Assembly: GCA_036362985.1 (NCBI GenBank)
Contig: JAYGXS010000002.1
Location: 10,490,396-10,554,395, forward strand
DNA: 64,000 nucleotides
Source of the DNA: Ligula intestinalis
Taxonomy: Eukaryota > Platyhelminthes > Cestoda > Diphyllobothriidea > Diphyllobothriidae
Direction: 5' to 3'
Shown here: one piece after another, positions 23,501 to 32,437 of the stretch
How positions within the stretch are numbered: position 1 is the first letter of the stretch
How the letters are laid out: each line of letters starts with the position of its first letter
Translations under genes and position numbers: made by a program
The notes under the pieces: model-generated
Database searches by the model: none
Told to the model about the DNA's origin: nothing
The model's input: the letters and a program-made list of their open reading frames with translations, nothing else

Positions 23501-24322
23501 CTGTCCCCTCATCTCAAATTATTTTCTTAGGCCTTCCCATTTTTAAAACTTACATGCAAGGTTGCCCAATACAGGAGAGCAATATTGTATGTCTGGGAGA
23601 AACAGTGGCGACAGAAAGCAATTTGCCTAAAATTGAAATAATTGCTTTCGTTGGACAAATTAAAGTTCTCAGGTACATGACGATGCCTCCAGCCCATTGT
23701 TTCTGTTGATAAATAATCCATTTGCCCCTTGGATGTTAAATCGTTCAGGGTTTGCCATGCGTCTTAATATGACTTCTAAGGAACAAATTTAATCTGTCTA
23801 AGTAGCTTTTTTTGAAAATATAAAAAGAGTTATGGAAAGCTATTGTTTTTCTTTAATCAACAGACAAGCAATGCCGAAGTGCAGGCCTTATTTCCAACAA
23901 GTCTTACTGCAGCCTGTCCACGCTGCGGATATCTGCCGACTGTCAAGAGAGCCTCACAAGCTGCATTGTCTTTTCGAATTCCTATGACAAAATTGAACAG
24001 CAGTTTGAAAACACTGCGCGCTGTGCCACCCCCGGAGCAAACTATTAACCTCCACAACGAGACAGATTCCTCCACCAACACTTGCATCTCTGTAGACTTG
24101 CCTGACTCTGCCAACCTCTCCGATGAACGCACTCCCAAGCCGTGTATCATTCAGGAGGGTTATACAACAACTCACAGTGCCTATAATGTCTCCTCGAGGT
24201 CTCGTCCCCTCCATTCTGCCTACTCGAAGTCTAATCAATACGCAGCCAGCGCAAAGATTCAAGGACCGGTAAAGCTAGCTGACATCAGCAGTCCATCGTA
24301 TGATTTTGGACTGGAAGAATGA
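8411..24322 (+). CDS. spliced gene, unknown disordered protein, at least seven exons (5' incomplete)
   Basis: Exons found: 8411-8567, 10152-10201, 10461-10511, 13957-14341, 16020-16300, 18577-19102 and 23864-24322 (stop at 24320-24322). Together they give one split codon plus 635 residues. Each exon has AG/GT borders and all six junctions agree in phase (0, 2, 2, 0, 2, 0), which chance open frames would rarely do. The product is rich in Ser, Arg, Pro, Asn and Gln. It has no signal peptide or membrane segment in the part seen. It carries a five-Arg basic run (PYRRRRRVDD) and two CxxC motifs (NCARC, ACPRCGY). I do not recognise the family. The first exon shows no in-frame ATG and starts with the last base of a split codon, so upstream exon(s) are missing. 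Function is unknown; the basic run could be a nuclear signal. Confidence 0.78.
8681..9063. repeat. palindrome built from two convergent tRNA-like sequences
   Basis: Arms of about 130-160 bp (8681-8813 and 8903-9063) are inverted copies. Each holds a tRNA-like core. On the plus arm, GTAGCTCAACTGATAGAGCA is box A-like, GGATCCAAATCCCGC is box B-like, and GGCATTT/GAATGCC can pair as an acceptor stem. On the minus arm the box B reads GGGTTCAAATCCC. Anticodon stems do not close, so these are tRNA-derived repeats and not genes. It lies in an intron of the unknown gene. Confidence 0.7.
9064..10151. other. intron, AT-rich, nothing recognised
   Basis: Part of the intron 8568-10151. No repeat family or open frame could be supported. 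Confidence 0.4.
10152..10201 (+). CDS. unknown gene, 50-nt exon
   Basis: It lies between gtttttcttag| and AAG|GTAAAT. It encodes DLESLKFQEHARPYRR plus two bases. Without it the phase of 8411-8567 could not reach the later exons, which supports it despite its size. Confidence 0.65.
10461..10511 (+). CDS. unknown gene, 51-nt exon
   Basis: It lies between ttttcctttaag| and TTTGG|GTATGT. It completes an Arg codon, then encodes RRVDDAFDTILRHVSF, and leaves GG to form Gly with the next exon. With the previous exon it builds the run of five arginines. Confidence 0.65.
10950..11290. repeat. dispersed repeat family B, copy 1
   Basis: Shares ordered blocks with 35545-35870: a CAGAAAAAGA-GATGTG block, a CTTGACGTT/CCTGACGTT block, and CCACAGGC...AATTGGC. 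Also related to 12420-12770 and 13205-13300. Family unknown. Confidence 0.55.
11291..12419. other. intron, GC-richer unknown segment
   Basis: The stretch 11360-11800 is GC-richer than its surroundings and open in two plus frames (11361-11588 and 11589-11801). It shows no motif. It is probably old repeat. Confidence 0.35.
12560..12770. repeat. near-perfect 210-bp palindrome (family B)
   Basis: Arms of about 100 bp with a loop of roughly 10 bp around 12664-12676. Both arms contain GACGTTTCGGATTCCGTC and a GGTAATCGTAAACAA block. The left flank (12420-12560) belongs to repeat family B, so the palindrome looks like two inverted family B ends. Confidence 0.75.
13205..13300. repeat. dispersed repeat family B, short copy
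   Basis: Shares the AAGAAGA-GGCGAT block and CCTGACGTTT with 12560-12620, in the same order. Confidence 0.45.
13382..13470 (-). repeat. tRNA-derived repeat (SINE head)
   Basis: On the minus strand, CAGCTCAATGGTTAGGGCG is box A-like and GCGGGTTCAAAACTC is box B-like, at tRNA spacing. The stems are imperfect. It sits in an intron shortly before the exon at 13957. Confidence 0.55.
13957..14341 (+). CDS. unknown gene, 385-nt exon
   Basis: The acceptor is aacatttcag|A and the donor is TAC|GTAAGC. There are 128 codons rich in Ser, Arg, Asp, Pro and aromatic residues (for example MDRSYRPWRSTRSLQNADFS). A second frame is also open here (13941-14345), but it does not join in phase to the neighbours. 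Confidence 0.75.
14342..16019. other. intron, with a GC-rich unknown block
   Basis: The first kilobase is AT-rich. 15180-15790 is GC-rich, carries open frames in several phases and resembles old retroelement DNA, but no domain is legible. Confidence 0.35.
16020..16300 (+). CDS. unknown gene, 281-nt exon with CxxC motif
   Basis: It has an excellent acceptor (tgtctttttttccag|GCC) and the donor CTAAG|GTAAAA. It starts ANDTQYPTYVLPDSTSTDQ and ends near NCARCLPFSLASHYC. That gives a CxxC and a third Cys, possibly metal binding, which is only inference. Confidence 0.78.
16600..16845. mobile_element. candidate MITE with terminal inverted repeats
   Basis: TATAGATAGGGAATGAGGAG followed by GCGTGTCGAGCAC (about 16603-16637) is mirrored by GTGATCGACACGCC and TCTCTATCTATA (about 16807-16840). 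The element is about 240 bp, has no ORF and lies inside an intron. TA-rich flanks suggest a TA-type target. Confidence 0.55.
17226..17717 (-). other. unclassified 163-codon open frame
   Basis: The longest open frame of the intron 16301-18576. It is Ser/Arg/Ile-rich with no motif I can place, and no splice or poly(A) support was found. It is probably retroelement debris, and a gene cannot be ruled out. Confidence 0.25.
18577..19102 (+). CDS. unknown gene, 526-nt exon
   Basis: The acceptor is tgatgctaacag|T, which completes AG|T from the previous exon, and the donor is TCT|GTAAGT. There are 175 codons, low complexity and rich in Ser, Gln, Arg and Pro. A mid-part motif is STDSLLDVFTEDWILPLTP, an acidic-hydrophobic patch of the kind used as a short binding motif. 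Confidence 0.78.
19103..22037. other. intron, first part, nothing recognised
   Basis: About 3 kb of AT-rich DNA without supported features. The 79-codon minus frame at 19961-20200 shows no motif. Confidence 0.4.
22038..22043 (-). promoter_or_regulatory. polyadenylation signal AATAAA (minus strand)
   Basis: AATAAA on the minus strand, about 20 nt after the stop at 22062. A TGAC tandem run (22045-22064) lies between and overlaps the stop codon. Confidence 0.45.
22045..22064. repeat. (GTCA)n microsatellite
   Basis: Five units of the tetramer, overlapping the stop of the minus-strand candidate exon. Confidence 0.7.
22062..22358 (-). CDS. candidate 3' exon of a nested antisense gene, unknown product
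   Basis: Open minus-strand frame of 98 codons ending TGA at 22064-22062. Its residue use looks coding: charged and helical, starting RLEEQLNSLEPEVHAKL, with a Lys/Arg/Thr-rich middle (KSTRKISTCKKE) and SYLDLEALNGLETQETL. There is no ATG at its head and a stop lies just upstream, so it would have to be spliced in. The best AG (at ctcgag) has a poor pyrimidine tract. AATAAA follows the stop by about 20 nt. It lies antisense in the last intron of the plus-strand gene. It may equally be a pseudogene fragment; the family is not recognised. Confidence 0.45.
   Translation of the reverse strand, partial: RLEEQLNSLEPEVHAKLQTETRNEAKARRHVLRKLQIAVAGKATTPNKSTRKISTCKKEAMSYLDLEALNGLETQETLILPGQRVVLSAEQTKRALTK
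23085..23465 (+). repeat. GC-rich dispersed repeat family A, copy 1
   Basis: Ordered similarity with 25155-25640 and 40085-40440. It opens with a GAGGAGAGAAG...CCAGA block, followed by GGAACAGTATATT...ACA. Then come CTGATTGG, GTGCG and GGGCAAAGGTT, and TCGAGCGACTG near the end. It is about 380 bp with no ORF conserved between copies. Confidence 0.65.
23864..24322 (+). CDS. unknown gene, terminal exon and stop
   Basis: The acceptor is tgtttttctttaatcaacag|ACA. There are 152 codons and a stop. It starts TSNAEVQALFPTSLTAACPR, holding the second CxxC (CPRC), then Ser/Thr-rich disorder. The end is SSPSYDFGLEE. Two AATAAA signals follow. Confidence 0.8.
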   Translation, partial: TSNAEVQALFPTSLTAACPRCGYLPTVKRASQAALSFRIPMTKLNSSLKTLRAVPPPEQTINLHNETDSSTNTCISVDLPDSANLSDERTPKPCIIQEGYTTTHSAYNVSSRSRPLHSAYSKSNQYAASAKIQGPVKLADISSPSYDFGLEE

Positions 24323-24396
24323 AGCGTCTAAACAACCCTGTTTTTCTGAGCATTTTCAGGCTTTTTTTTTCAAAAAATACTGTTTGCATTTTGTAA

Positions 24397-24402
24397 AATA
24401 AA
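24397..24402 (+). promoter_or_regulatory. polyadenylation signal AATAAA (unknown gene)
   Basis: AATAAA lies 75 nt after the stop codon at 24322. A second AATAAA is at 24514-24519. Either would give a short 3' UTR. Confidence 0.6.
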
Positions 24403-24727
24403 CTGCAACTTTCCATTCTTTTGTACTTTGAACTGTCCGATAGACTGCATTGGGGGTTTTGGTAGTCTAGAATGTTGCAAGCCGTGTGCACGGAAGCCCC
24501 CTGAAACTATGCAAATAAACACAACCACCGTTTTCTAAATAAACCTGTTCTGCTATACGTTATGTGGTGCGTTTGGGTCGGAAAATTCTCGAAGCCGAAA
24601 AGTAACGATGGTGAACGACCACACAACGTAAGCGTTTAATTAGTTATAAAGCAAGAACCGGTTCAAAGGTGTGCAAAAAGTGACATTAGAATCGAATGGA
24701 AATTCTACAACATATTTTTATGTTACT

Positions 24728-24790
24728 AGAAGAACAACAACACAGTTTACTAGAACAACGACATAGTTTACTAGAAGAACAACATAGGTT
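24728..24790 (+). repeat. short tandem repeat, about 24-bp unit x 2.5
   Basis: The unit core AGTTTACTAGAA-GAACAAC is repeated. In the plus frame it reads LLEEQQHSLLEQRHSLLEEQ, but there is no gene support. Confidence 0.6.
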
Positions 24791-24984
24791 AAAAAACAAA
24801 GTATGTTGGTCTAAGGATACAGTGAACTATTCAGTTCTTAGTATGGATAACCAGCACATCATGAAATATATGCTTTTCAAATACTCCATCAAACTTACCT
24901 TCCTCGCCATCAAATGGCCTTATGAAATGACGTATTTATCTGTTGGCTGATGCAAGGGCACTTTTATTAGGAATGATACAGGGA

Positions 24985-25150
24985 AAATAACTTCGGTCAG
25001 TGGTTAGAGTGTTCGACTTCTCATTAAAAGGGTCGCGAGTTCGAGCCTCGCATGATGCACCACTTGGGGTTGGTAATGAATGGCTGACGACGACTAATAA
25101 GCCGGAAGTTGCCATTATGTGCTCCCTTATCATTGCCGTCAGTGTTACCT
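24985..25150 (+). repeat. tRNA-derived SINE head
   Basis: CAGTGGTTAGAGTGTTCGAC (box A-like, from 24997) and GGTCGCGAGTTCGAGCC (box B-like, 25031-25047) sit at the spacing of an internal RNA polymerase III promoter. The body continues into the GC-rich family A block. Confidence 0.65.
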
Positions 25151-25154
25151 ATCG

Positions 25155-25700
25155 TTGGAGGTTAGATAAGTTAAACCCTAGCAACTGCGATTTTTAGACC
25201 TTGGTTTCTTAGGAAAGAAGAAGTTGGTGGAGGCCATAATAGTAGTAATAGTTTATTCTGTATACAAAGGAACGGAGAATAAGCGGGAAGAAGTTTGACC
25301 ACGGATGGCACGTCCTTCTGCTGGAGCTGCGTGGTCCGAAGTGCGGGACTAGTTAAAAGGACCCAGAGTGGGCATTATGTTAGCCAACTTCAGGATGCTG
25401 ATTGGCCCGACCATTCTGGGGTGCGTGTGTGCACCCCAGCTGCCCGAGGGCAAAGGTTACGCCTTGCATGCGGACATCGGCCATCGCGCTGGGTCGAGCG
25501 ACTGAGTGGCCCAGATTGTCCACCCGAGACCACGTCTGCGGCGTCTCGCGTTTGGAGGAGGTAGGTTGCAGAACCGCTACATACCTGCCTAGACTACTAA
25601 CCGCTGTGTGGCTGCTGATGGGACTCAAGAATTAGACTCGAGACAGATCGAACGAGTGAGTTCCGTTAGCGATCGATGAACACTCATCAACGAGTGGGTT
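25155..25700 (+). repeat. GC-rich dispersed repeat family A, copy 2, with SINE tail
   Basis: Matches 23085-23465 over the GC-rich body. The end (25575-25700) matches 41650-41775 and the 48.2-48.7 kb repeats, in the block around CGATCGATGAAC or TGATCGGTGAAC. With the tRNA-like head at 24985 it reads as a composite SINE. Confidence 0.6.
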
Positions 25701-25723
25701 AAAAAATAACGATCCAATGAAGA

Positions 25724-26020
25724 TTGCGTTATTCGACACATTTGACTGAAGCAGAAAGTGTACATACAGTTCAGAAAGTGATTTTGTCAAGCAGCCTCTC
25801 CAGGACAGTTTGTGAACTGTTAAAGTTGCTGGAGCCCACCCTCAAGGGTATGTACTTTTATGACCCGCAGCCAATCCGCCAAGATACCGCACCAATTGGC
25901 TCCCAGCTAGTGCCAAGTCTGGTGCACCCCACCAGCGAATTTACTGGAAGTGCACTGCACACAGAAAGTCGGGATGTATACAACAGGAGCGGACAGCCAA
26001 GTCTTTACTTCAGATTTTGA
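25724..26020 (+). other. unclassified 98-codon open frame
   Basis: Coding-like composition (for example SLSRTVCELLKLLEPTLK before a GTATGT). There is no second exon, start context or family match, so it is not called as a gene. Confidence 0.2.
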
Positions 26021-26159
26021 TTCTTTTCGCACATTCTATAGTTCATTTCAGGTTGACTTCCACATTCATGGAATTGTCGGGCTACTTCTTAGTATATCAA
26101 TATCATTTATACAAGGCGTTGATTCTTTGAACAGTGGCCATAATGAGTAGCTCTCTAAT

Positions 26160-27599
26160 GCTTAGAAATGTAACCAAGCTTGTCATGAGCGAAATGGCTT
26201 TTTATTGTTAAGCTCTTTACATAATCGTTAGATAAATTCTTATGCAGGTTCCTAGTATTTCGTTGGAAAACTTGAGCTTTAGTAAAACAGTGAGGAATTA
26301 TTGTTTCTATGGTTTTTTGGAATGCATTCACAGTCAAAGTTTATGTTTACTAAGAATTACTGTGCATTAAGAAATCTTTAAGCGGTAAATACACCAATGT
26401 ATAAGCATGCATTGACATAAAGTTAGACGTTTCTACCAATACCACATCTATATTGATGCTTAACTGTTTCAATCTCTTGACACCTGATAGACTGCCGATC
26501 GATTTCAGCATAGAATTGTCGTCCACCTGAAAGACTTATCATCATAAATGAAGCTATAAGTAAGGAACTCAACATGTATGCTATTGGTATCAGGGCTAAG
26601 ATCCGAACTTGAGACGCCTCTGTAACAAAACCAGTATGCAAATTAATTCCGTAAGTGTTGACCAGGCTCTGGAACACTGTTCCCATATTACTCGGCGTTT
26701 AATCTATGAAGATAGTTTACTACAGATTCAGTTCTCCCATCAAAAGGGAAGTATTTTAACCTGCTGTCAACTTATTATTTGACGAATTTATTATTGTTGG
26801 AGCGATAATTATACACTTAAGTGGCCCGGCCAGATGTTTGTTAAAAAGAAGCCTGTTTGAATTGCATTTAAAGTTGGATCGATCAATGAGGTAAACTGAA
26901 CGGTTGACACTCGAGTTAGAACAGTCAGAATTACTGACGCCTCTAGTTATATTAAGACGTTAGTGCTTTAGCAAAGCTATCTTGAAAATTCAGATAAAGT
27001 TTATAGGTTTTTTTTGTATCCAACGTGTAACCCTTACTCAGGAGATACCCCTAAAAAACGCTAAACCCTTTGTAATCAGATATAAAAAGCCCCATATCTG
27101 CAGGACTTCGAAAATCCCTCACAGGCTCAAAGTTGATAGAGTCTTTGAGTATATATTTCGATGATAATATTGATCCACGTTCAAATCTCACACCCCTTTA
27201 GTTTAAAATTTGGCCCTGTCTTGATCGTAAAAACAAAGAAATAAACCATGCTCCTCAGTTATCACAGTCATTGTTTTTATCCTTTGAGATATCCTCTTTT
27301 ACTTCAGTTTTTTCAGATGCTGATTGTGTGTTGTACTGTTTCAATCAAAATCTCCAATTTTAACGTTTACTTTGTAGGTTATTTGTCAAATTGGTTTCAC
27401 CTTAGCCCAACTGTAACCCTGGACAGGAAAATCCGGTCGGCTTAGGTACAACCACTACCGAATGTTCCCGTCTAATTTATGCAAACTGGCCTTATCAGCA
27501 AAGAACTCCTATCACGCCATGCAAAGACTTAAAACTTTAGGGTAAGTTAAGTCTCACACGAAGGAACGAGTCTATTTTCTGGCACTTATATAGACTCGC
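26160..27599. other. AT-rich intergenic DNA, nothing recognised
   Basis: No ORF of interest, no repeat match found by eye. Confidence 0.4.
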
Positions 27600-28640
27600 T
27601 TCTAAATACTGTCAAACAAGCAAACCCCTCCATAAAGTTCACATTGGAGACGGAAACGGCAGGTTCGCTTGCGTTCTTGGACGTTCTCTTGAGCAGACGG
27701 CCTGATGGTAGCCTCCGAAGGAGCCTTTATAGAAAAAAAAACCTGGTCCGGACAGTACACGAACTTTCACAGCTTCGTACCCATCCAAGCGTAATCTAGT
27801 CGGCTGCTTAACGCAAAGGGCTAGAAAAATCTGCTCGGACGATTCTATCGAAAGAGATCTCACGAAGATCCAGGACCTGCTTCGAGAGAACTGGTACCCT
27901 GACAAGTTTATTCAGAAGAACATGATGGAGAGAGAACGCAAACCCTTAACACCCATCGTGGAAAAGAAGACCCTTTTCCTCAAAGTCCCCTTTTTAAGGG
28001 GACGCAGCAAGTCAACTGTTAAGCCGACGCCTTACCAAGCCGTATCACGAACCTTCCCAGCGACGAAAGTTTGGGTGTTATTCTCGACAAACCCGGTCCT
28101 ACACAGCAAAGGTAAGGATAAGCTGCCAGCCCAGACCACTTCCACCTGCATTTACTCATTTTCTTGTTTCTGTGGAGCAGGTTACATAGGTCGAACGAGT
28201 CGGCGCTTATCCAAGAGGATATGGGCGCATTTGTCATCATGGCTTAACAAAGGCAAAGTCAGGAACATCAACAGTTCCATTCTTGCTCATATGGTGGACA
28301 CTGGACACCGTGTTGACCCGAACGAAGCCTTTAAGGTGATCTACAAGGCCTCACCAGATTACCCGAAGTTCTTGGGTCAACGGCTGCTGGCAACAGCGGA
28401 GGCCACGGCCATTCACCTGATGAAGCCGCTGTTGTGTGCGCAGAAGAACCTTCTTCAGGCCCCAAGCTTAGCATGGCCAACGGCCGGAGAAATACCAGCA
28501 TTTTCCACGCGTTCTTTCCCCCCACCTCTCCTAATTACCCTGTCACTACCCACTTTTTATCAACCCAAACCCCAAGCCCCCATTCCCAAGACTAAGTTGA
28601 TTAGAACGATAATTAGTTGATGGCTTGTTACCCTGTACTT
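27600..28640 (+). mobile_element. Penelope-like element, RT C-terminus plus GIY-YIG
   Basis: From about 27620 the plus strand reads GSLAFLDVLLSRRPDGSLRR and LYRKKTWSGQYTNFHSFVP, the PLE RT thumb side. A frame change follows, with DLLRENWYPDKFI. From 27922 an open frame of 232 codons holds the linker and a full GIY-YIG domain. At least one frameshift and no RT palm were seen, so it is a 5'-truncated dead copy, better preserved than the other PLEs in the window. Confidence 0.88.
27922..28620 (+). CDS. PLE linker and GIY-YIG endonuclease ORF fragment
   Basis: There are 232 codons. A basic Pro/Lys-rich linker (residues 1-70) precedes CIYSFSCFCGAGYIGRTSRR (about 77-96). Then come HMVDTGHRVDPNEAF (about 125-139) and LLATAEATAIHLMKPLLCAQ (about 157-176). 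The end is a Pro-rich tail. The ATG at 27922 is an internal Met of the original polyprotein, not its start. Confidence 0.75.
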   Translation: MMERERKPLTPIVEKKTLFLKVPFLRGRSKSTVKPTPYQAVSRTFPATKVWVLFSTNPVLHSKGKDKLPAQTTSTCIYSFSCFCGAGYIGRTSRRLSKRIWAHLSSWLNKGKVRNINSSILAHMVDTGHRVDPNEAFKVIYKASPDYPKFLGQRLLATAEATAIHLMKPLLCAQKNLLQAPSLAWPTAGEIPAFSTRSFPPPLLITLSLPTFYQPKPQAPIPKTKLIRTIIS

Positions 28641-29084
28641 TCCCCTTCCATATAAATGTAATGGCCCGTAGAGAATTTATCGAAAGTATACGTATGCTCG
28701 CCAACTGTCCTTTGGAATTATCGAATGGGGATTTTCGCAACGTTAATAGCGAAGATATTTGCCGTAGTTCTTGCATCTTGTTTTACCTCCCTTCTTGTGG
28801 ACAGGTACAAGGATGCCTGAGGCCCAGTCATCAGGAATGGCCTCTTCTCGCCACGCCTGTAAAATCACCTCATGAAGCCGAGGAGCCAGCGTGTCGACAC
28901 AGGACTTGTAGATTTCTGCAGGTTTTGTTGTTGCGTAGCCTCTGCATTGCATCGGTAACTTCGTCTTCGTAAGGGATGTCACACGACACCGCGTAGACCG
29001 GAGAGGGTTAAAACTCCGCTGTGAAGGAGAGGGAGGGTGTGATGGGTTGTTTATCAAAGTTGAAGAGGTGCTCGAAGTGTTCAC
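28640..29084 (-). mobile_element. RTE-like LINE RT fragment
   Basis: The minus strand reads AEIYKSCVDTLAPRLHEVIL, then REEAIPDDWASGILVPVHKK and TRCKNYG. This is the RT finger region of the same family as 46780-47960. The following RGISLID part is lost by deletion. A short fragment only. Confidence 0.75.
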
Positions 29085-29134
29085 ACTAGCGATCGATGCG
29101 AAAGGATGCGTGAGAGGGGATCAGTCTATCGATC

Positions 29135-29330
29135 ATTACCACAAAGATGCGAGGTTAATCACATGATCCTGCTGCTTACATAGTTCTGGTTTTATCATCT
29201 GTATTGCAGTGGTCTCCGCAATCCGCGGGAGACGCCGGTCGCCCGGACGATAAAATATCCAAGAGTTCAACCATGAAGTGTCTGCTGTACACTGGGCCAT
29301 AGGGTCGACAAAAGGACTGCCTTCGAGGCC
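29135..29330 (-). mobile_element. PLE C-terminal relic
   Basis: The minus strand reads RLPRIAETTAIQMIKPELCK and NLASLW, aligning with RLLATAEATAIHLMKPLLCA of the PLE at 28386-28450. It has decayed and has stops soon after. Confidence 0.55.
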
Positions 29331-30117
29331 CTATTTATGGCGACGACTGGGTGTCTCCTGTGGTTTACGGAGGCCGCATACTTCTTCCTCTATCGTCTCC
29401 CCCTCCTCCTTTTCTAAACATGCTTCAGAGGCTTTCAGTGTAATATGAACTGTTTTGCTTCGATAACTGCCCGCCGCCTCTTCTTCCCCTTGCCATGCCC
29501 ACGCATCTAAGAATAACAGTGCCTACCAATCAAGTTTCAGCCTTTTAGGTTGATTCCTAATTGGACAGTTTATTTTATCTTATTAATAGGCAATGACTGC
29601 CATAGGTAGTTGAATGAGAGGTCACAAAGTTGCATACCGTCATCAGATCCTGCCAGTCTCGTGATCTTTGCCTTGTTCATACAAATTTATGACTGTACTT
29701 TGTGACAACGTACTTCAGGCATTGGCAAAATAATCTTGGTAGAACGCCAGCTGTTCCTTGCTACTAAAAATAAATGCGATTCATTAAACTTGGATCTACC
29801 CGATTTGCATTAGCTCAATCCTAGACTTTTCGGTGCAGGAAGGGGCAAATTTTAACCTTTTTGCTTATATATTATTAACCTTATTTATCTTAAAATTAAC
29901 TATAAACCGAAAGGCAATTATTTTCTACTCGAAGATCTTTTGAAGGGTAAATTACCTGTCATTTCTTTGCACATAAATATCGGCGTATTTTAGATCATTT
30001 TAAGAAAGATGTTATCGCAAAATTTGTCCTGTATCTTTCATGCAAATGCAACAAAGACAGTAGGTCTTAGTAGAAAATTGCAAAACAAATAGCAGTTTCA
30101 TGAATGAATACTGATCA
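29331..30117. other. no gene recognised
   Basis: A pyrimidine-rich patch near 29390-29500, then AT-rich DNA. No motif legible. Confidence 0.4.
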
Positions 30118-31915
30118 TACTTCACAGTGCACCAGAGGCTCCAAAATTGGAAGCAGATTAACTCTTTTCAAAAGTCTTTTCAAATAGGGATAAGAGGAAA
30201 CCTTTTGCAGTGGATAGAAAACTTCTTGACTGGTCGTACCCAGACCGTATGTATTGGCGAACAGCGGTCGGCGGAGGTAGCAGTTGAGAGCGGGGTTCCA
30301 CAGGGATCTGTTCCTGGCCCTTTTCTCTTCCTTTTATTTATTAATGACTGCATGAGCGGACTAGACTGCGAAATCGCAATGTTTGCTTATGACATAAAAC
30401 TTTGGAAGGTCATACGCAACCAAGACGACGAATTAAACCTCCAGAGCAATGGTTGACTCTTTGGCTCGTGCCATTCAATATGGCCAAATGCAACCTAATG
30501 CGCTTTGGTGGAACCAACACTATGCCTCGTAGGTTGTATTACCTGAATCACATGCCGCTACCAGAGGTAGAGGCTCCAAAAGACCTAGGGGTGTGGTTAA
30601 CGCCTTCGCTGAATGTGGCTATATCCGCAATGTCGAGCTTGTATCTAATCAAGCACGCCTTTGCTAAGTTTGACAAAGATGTATTTGGCAAGGTATTCGG
30701 CACGTTCGTGCGACCTCAACTGGAATTTGCCATCCAAGCCTGGAGACCCTGGACAGCCAAAGACAAAAAAACCTCGAAAGGGTACAAAGACGCGCAAAAA
30801 AATTATTACGAGGCCAACGGAACCTCCCTTATGAGACCCGACTGGTAAACCTTGACTTGTTTCCTCTGGATTACAGGCAGCTACTTGGGAACCTAATCCA
30901 GGCATTTCGCATGTTGCGTGGTCAGGATTGCTGCCTCCAAACAAATGACTTCTTTGAGCGGGCCACCACCTCTAGGCTGCACGGACACCCCCTCAAATTA
31001 CGTGTGACTGGGGCAAGACTTGACCCAAGAAAATTCTTTTTCTCTAAGAGGGTAATCCAGGCATGGAATGCCCTTCCTGCGGATATTGTCATGTCCCCTT
31101 CCATATATGTTTTTAAGGCAAGCCTAGACCGATTTAATGAGTATCGTCGCGAGTAAGTTCTCCAAATCCAATCACTGAAGTGTTCTGAATCCAAAAATTG
31201 AAGCGCTCAAACTCCAAACACAGAAATGCTATAAATGCTAAAAATATATGCTATTAGTAATGTTAAGTAGTAGTATTATTATTAGTATTTAACCAAATGC
31301 GTTAAGACATTGCCTAGCTCCGACACCTCTGCTTACTATGTGAACTGAGCTGATCGCATCTACCGCACCTATGGTCCTAGGCTACGTGGCCCTGTCACAC
31401 CCTTTCTCGTATCGACCGACTGCTGACGACGTGGCGGGTTCCTCGGCTCTTGGCACAGCAAAGGCTTATCATGGTCGCATCTCCGGTTCTTCAGGACGTT
31501 CTCGTGACTCGGAGGTCTCTTCCTCGTATGGTCCTTCGGATGTAGATATTACTTGTCATGGATGCCATGGCTGCCGTCAACATTCACAGAAGCACCATGC
31601 CCCTATCATTCACATGCTTCCCCACGAGCGACAGTTTTTCTCCTAAAAACCACAAATGACATTTCATTTTGAATTATGAGCCAGCCTTAGGAGTTTTTCC
31701 CTGTCTGCTCTTCTTCCTCAGTTACACTCCTGGCTCGTGTAAACTGAGTGTGAGTGTAGTACTTGAAACAAGCGAGTAGTCGTCTGAAATTGTGTCAACG
31801 ACTTCTTTGGAATGTTCGGCCATGCCGATGCACTTCTGAAATCCTATGTACCCAGAGGGAGTTCAAAGGCGTTTGCCTATATTTCCTTTAAAAAAATTTG
31901 ACTTTACTTGACTTT
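30118..31915 (+). mobile_element. CR1-like LINE, RT palm to 3' end
   Basis: Plus strand. VHQRLQNWKQ starts the truncated RT. Then come GIRGNLLQWIENFLTGRTQT, SGVPQGSVPGPFLFLLFIND and the catalytic box FAYDIKLW (about 30380). Further on are DLGVWLTPSLNV, FVRPQLEFAIQAWRPW, LDLFPLDYRQL, GHPLKLR and FFSKRVIQAWNALPADIV. The frame breaks at least twice (about 30440 and 30840). The 3' UTR (31160-31915) ends in TTTGACTTTACTTGACTTTC. The second residue of the catalytic Asp pair region is disturbed (FADD to FAYD). The copy is dead. Confidence 0.88.
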
Positions 31916-32437
31916 CTTCCTCTCGTAAATACGCTTTAGTTTAAATTCAGGGCTATCCGGTTATAAGATTCTTATTCGAAGTAATACCAAATAATCAGGA
32001 TATTTTGACTAGATTTTAGTAAGCTTTATGTTTTACTCCGATATATGTCTCAATAAATGCAGACCATTGCCGCTGCCTTTTACAACCCTGCTTAACTACG
32101 AGAATAATACGAAAATGGGCTTACTAATGAAATTTTAAGGGAACTGCGGGATTGCATTTTCCCTTTGAAAATATTGTTTAACTATAATTGTAATGTTGAT
32201 TTTATGCCTCATAATCCCAAGATATTGTAGTCCCATTAGAGCACGGCCCTTGGAGCAATCCTATTACCCGCCACCCATAAAAACCACACTCCGTAAAAAC
32301 ATGCGCAGAAATAGTATGCATTTTTACATTGATCTACGATTCTGTTAGAAATTCAAATATATTTTGTAAGCAACACGTGCAAAATATGTGTATATGCATT
32401 CATTTGAAGCCAAATAAAATTTTTCCTAAAGTTTTAT
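31916..32437. other. no gene recognised
   Basis: AT-rich spacer between the LINE end and the foldback element. Confidence 0.4.

Noticed and set aside
23857..24262. Two minus-strand frames near 24 kb
   Set aside because: Antisense shadows of the terminal exon 23864-24322.
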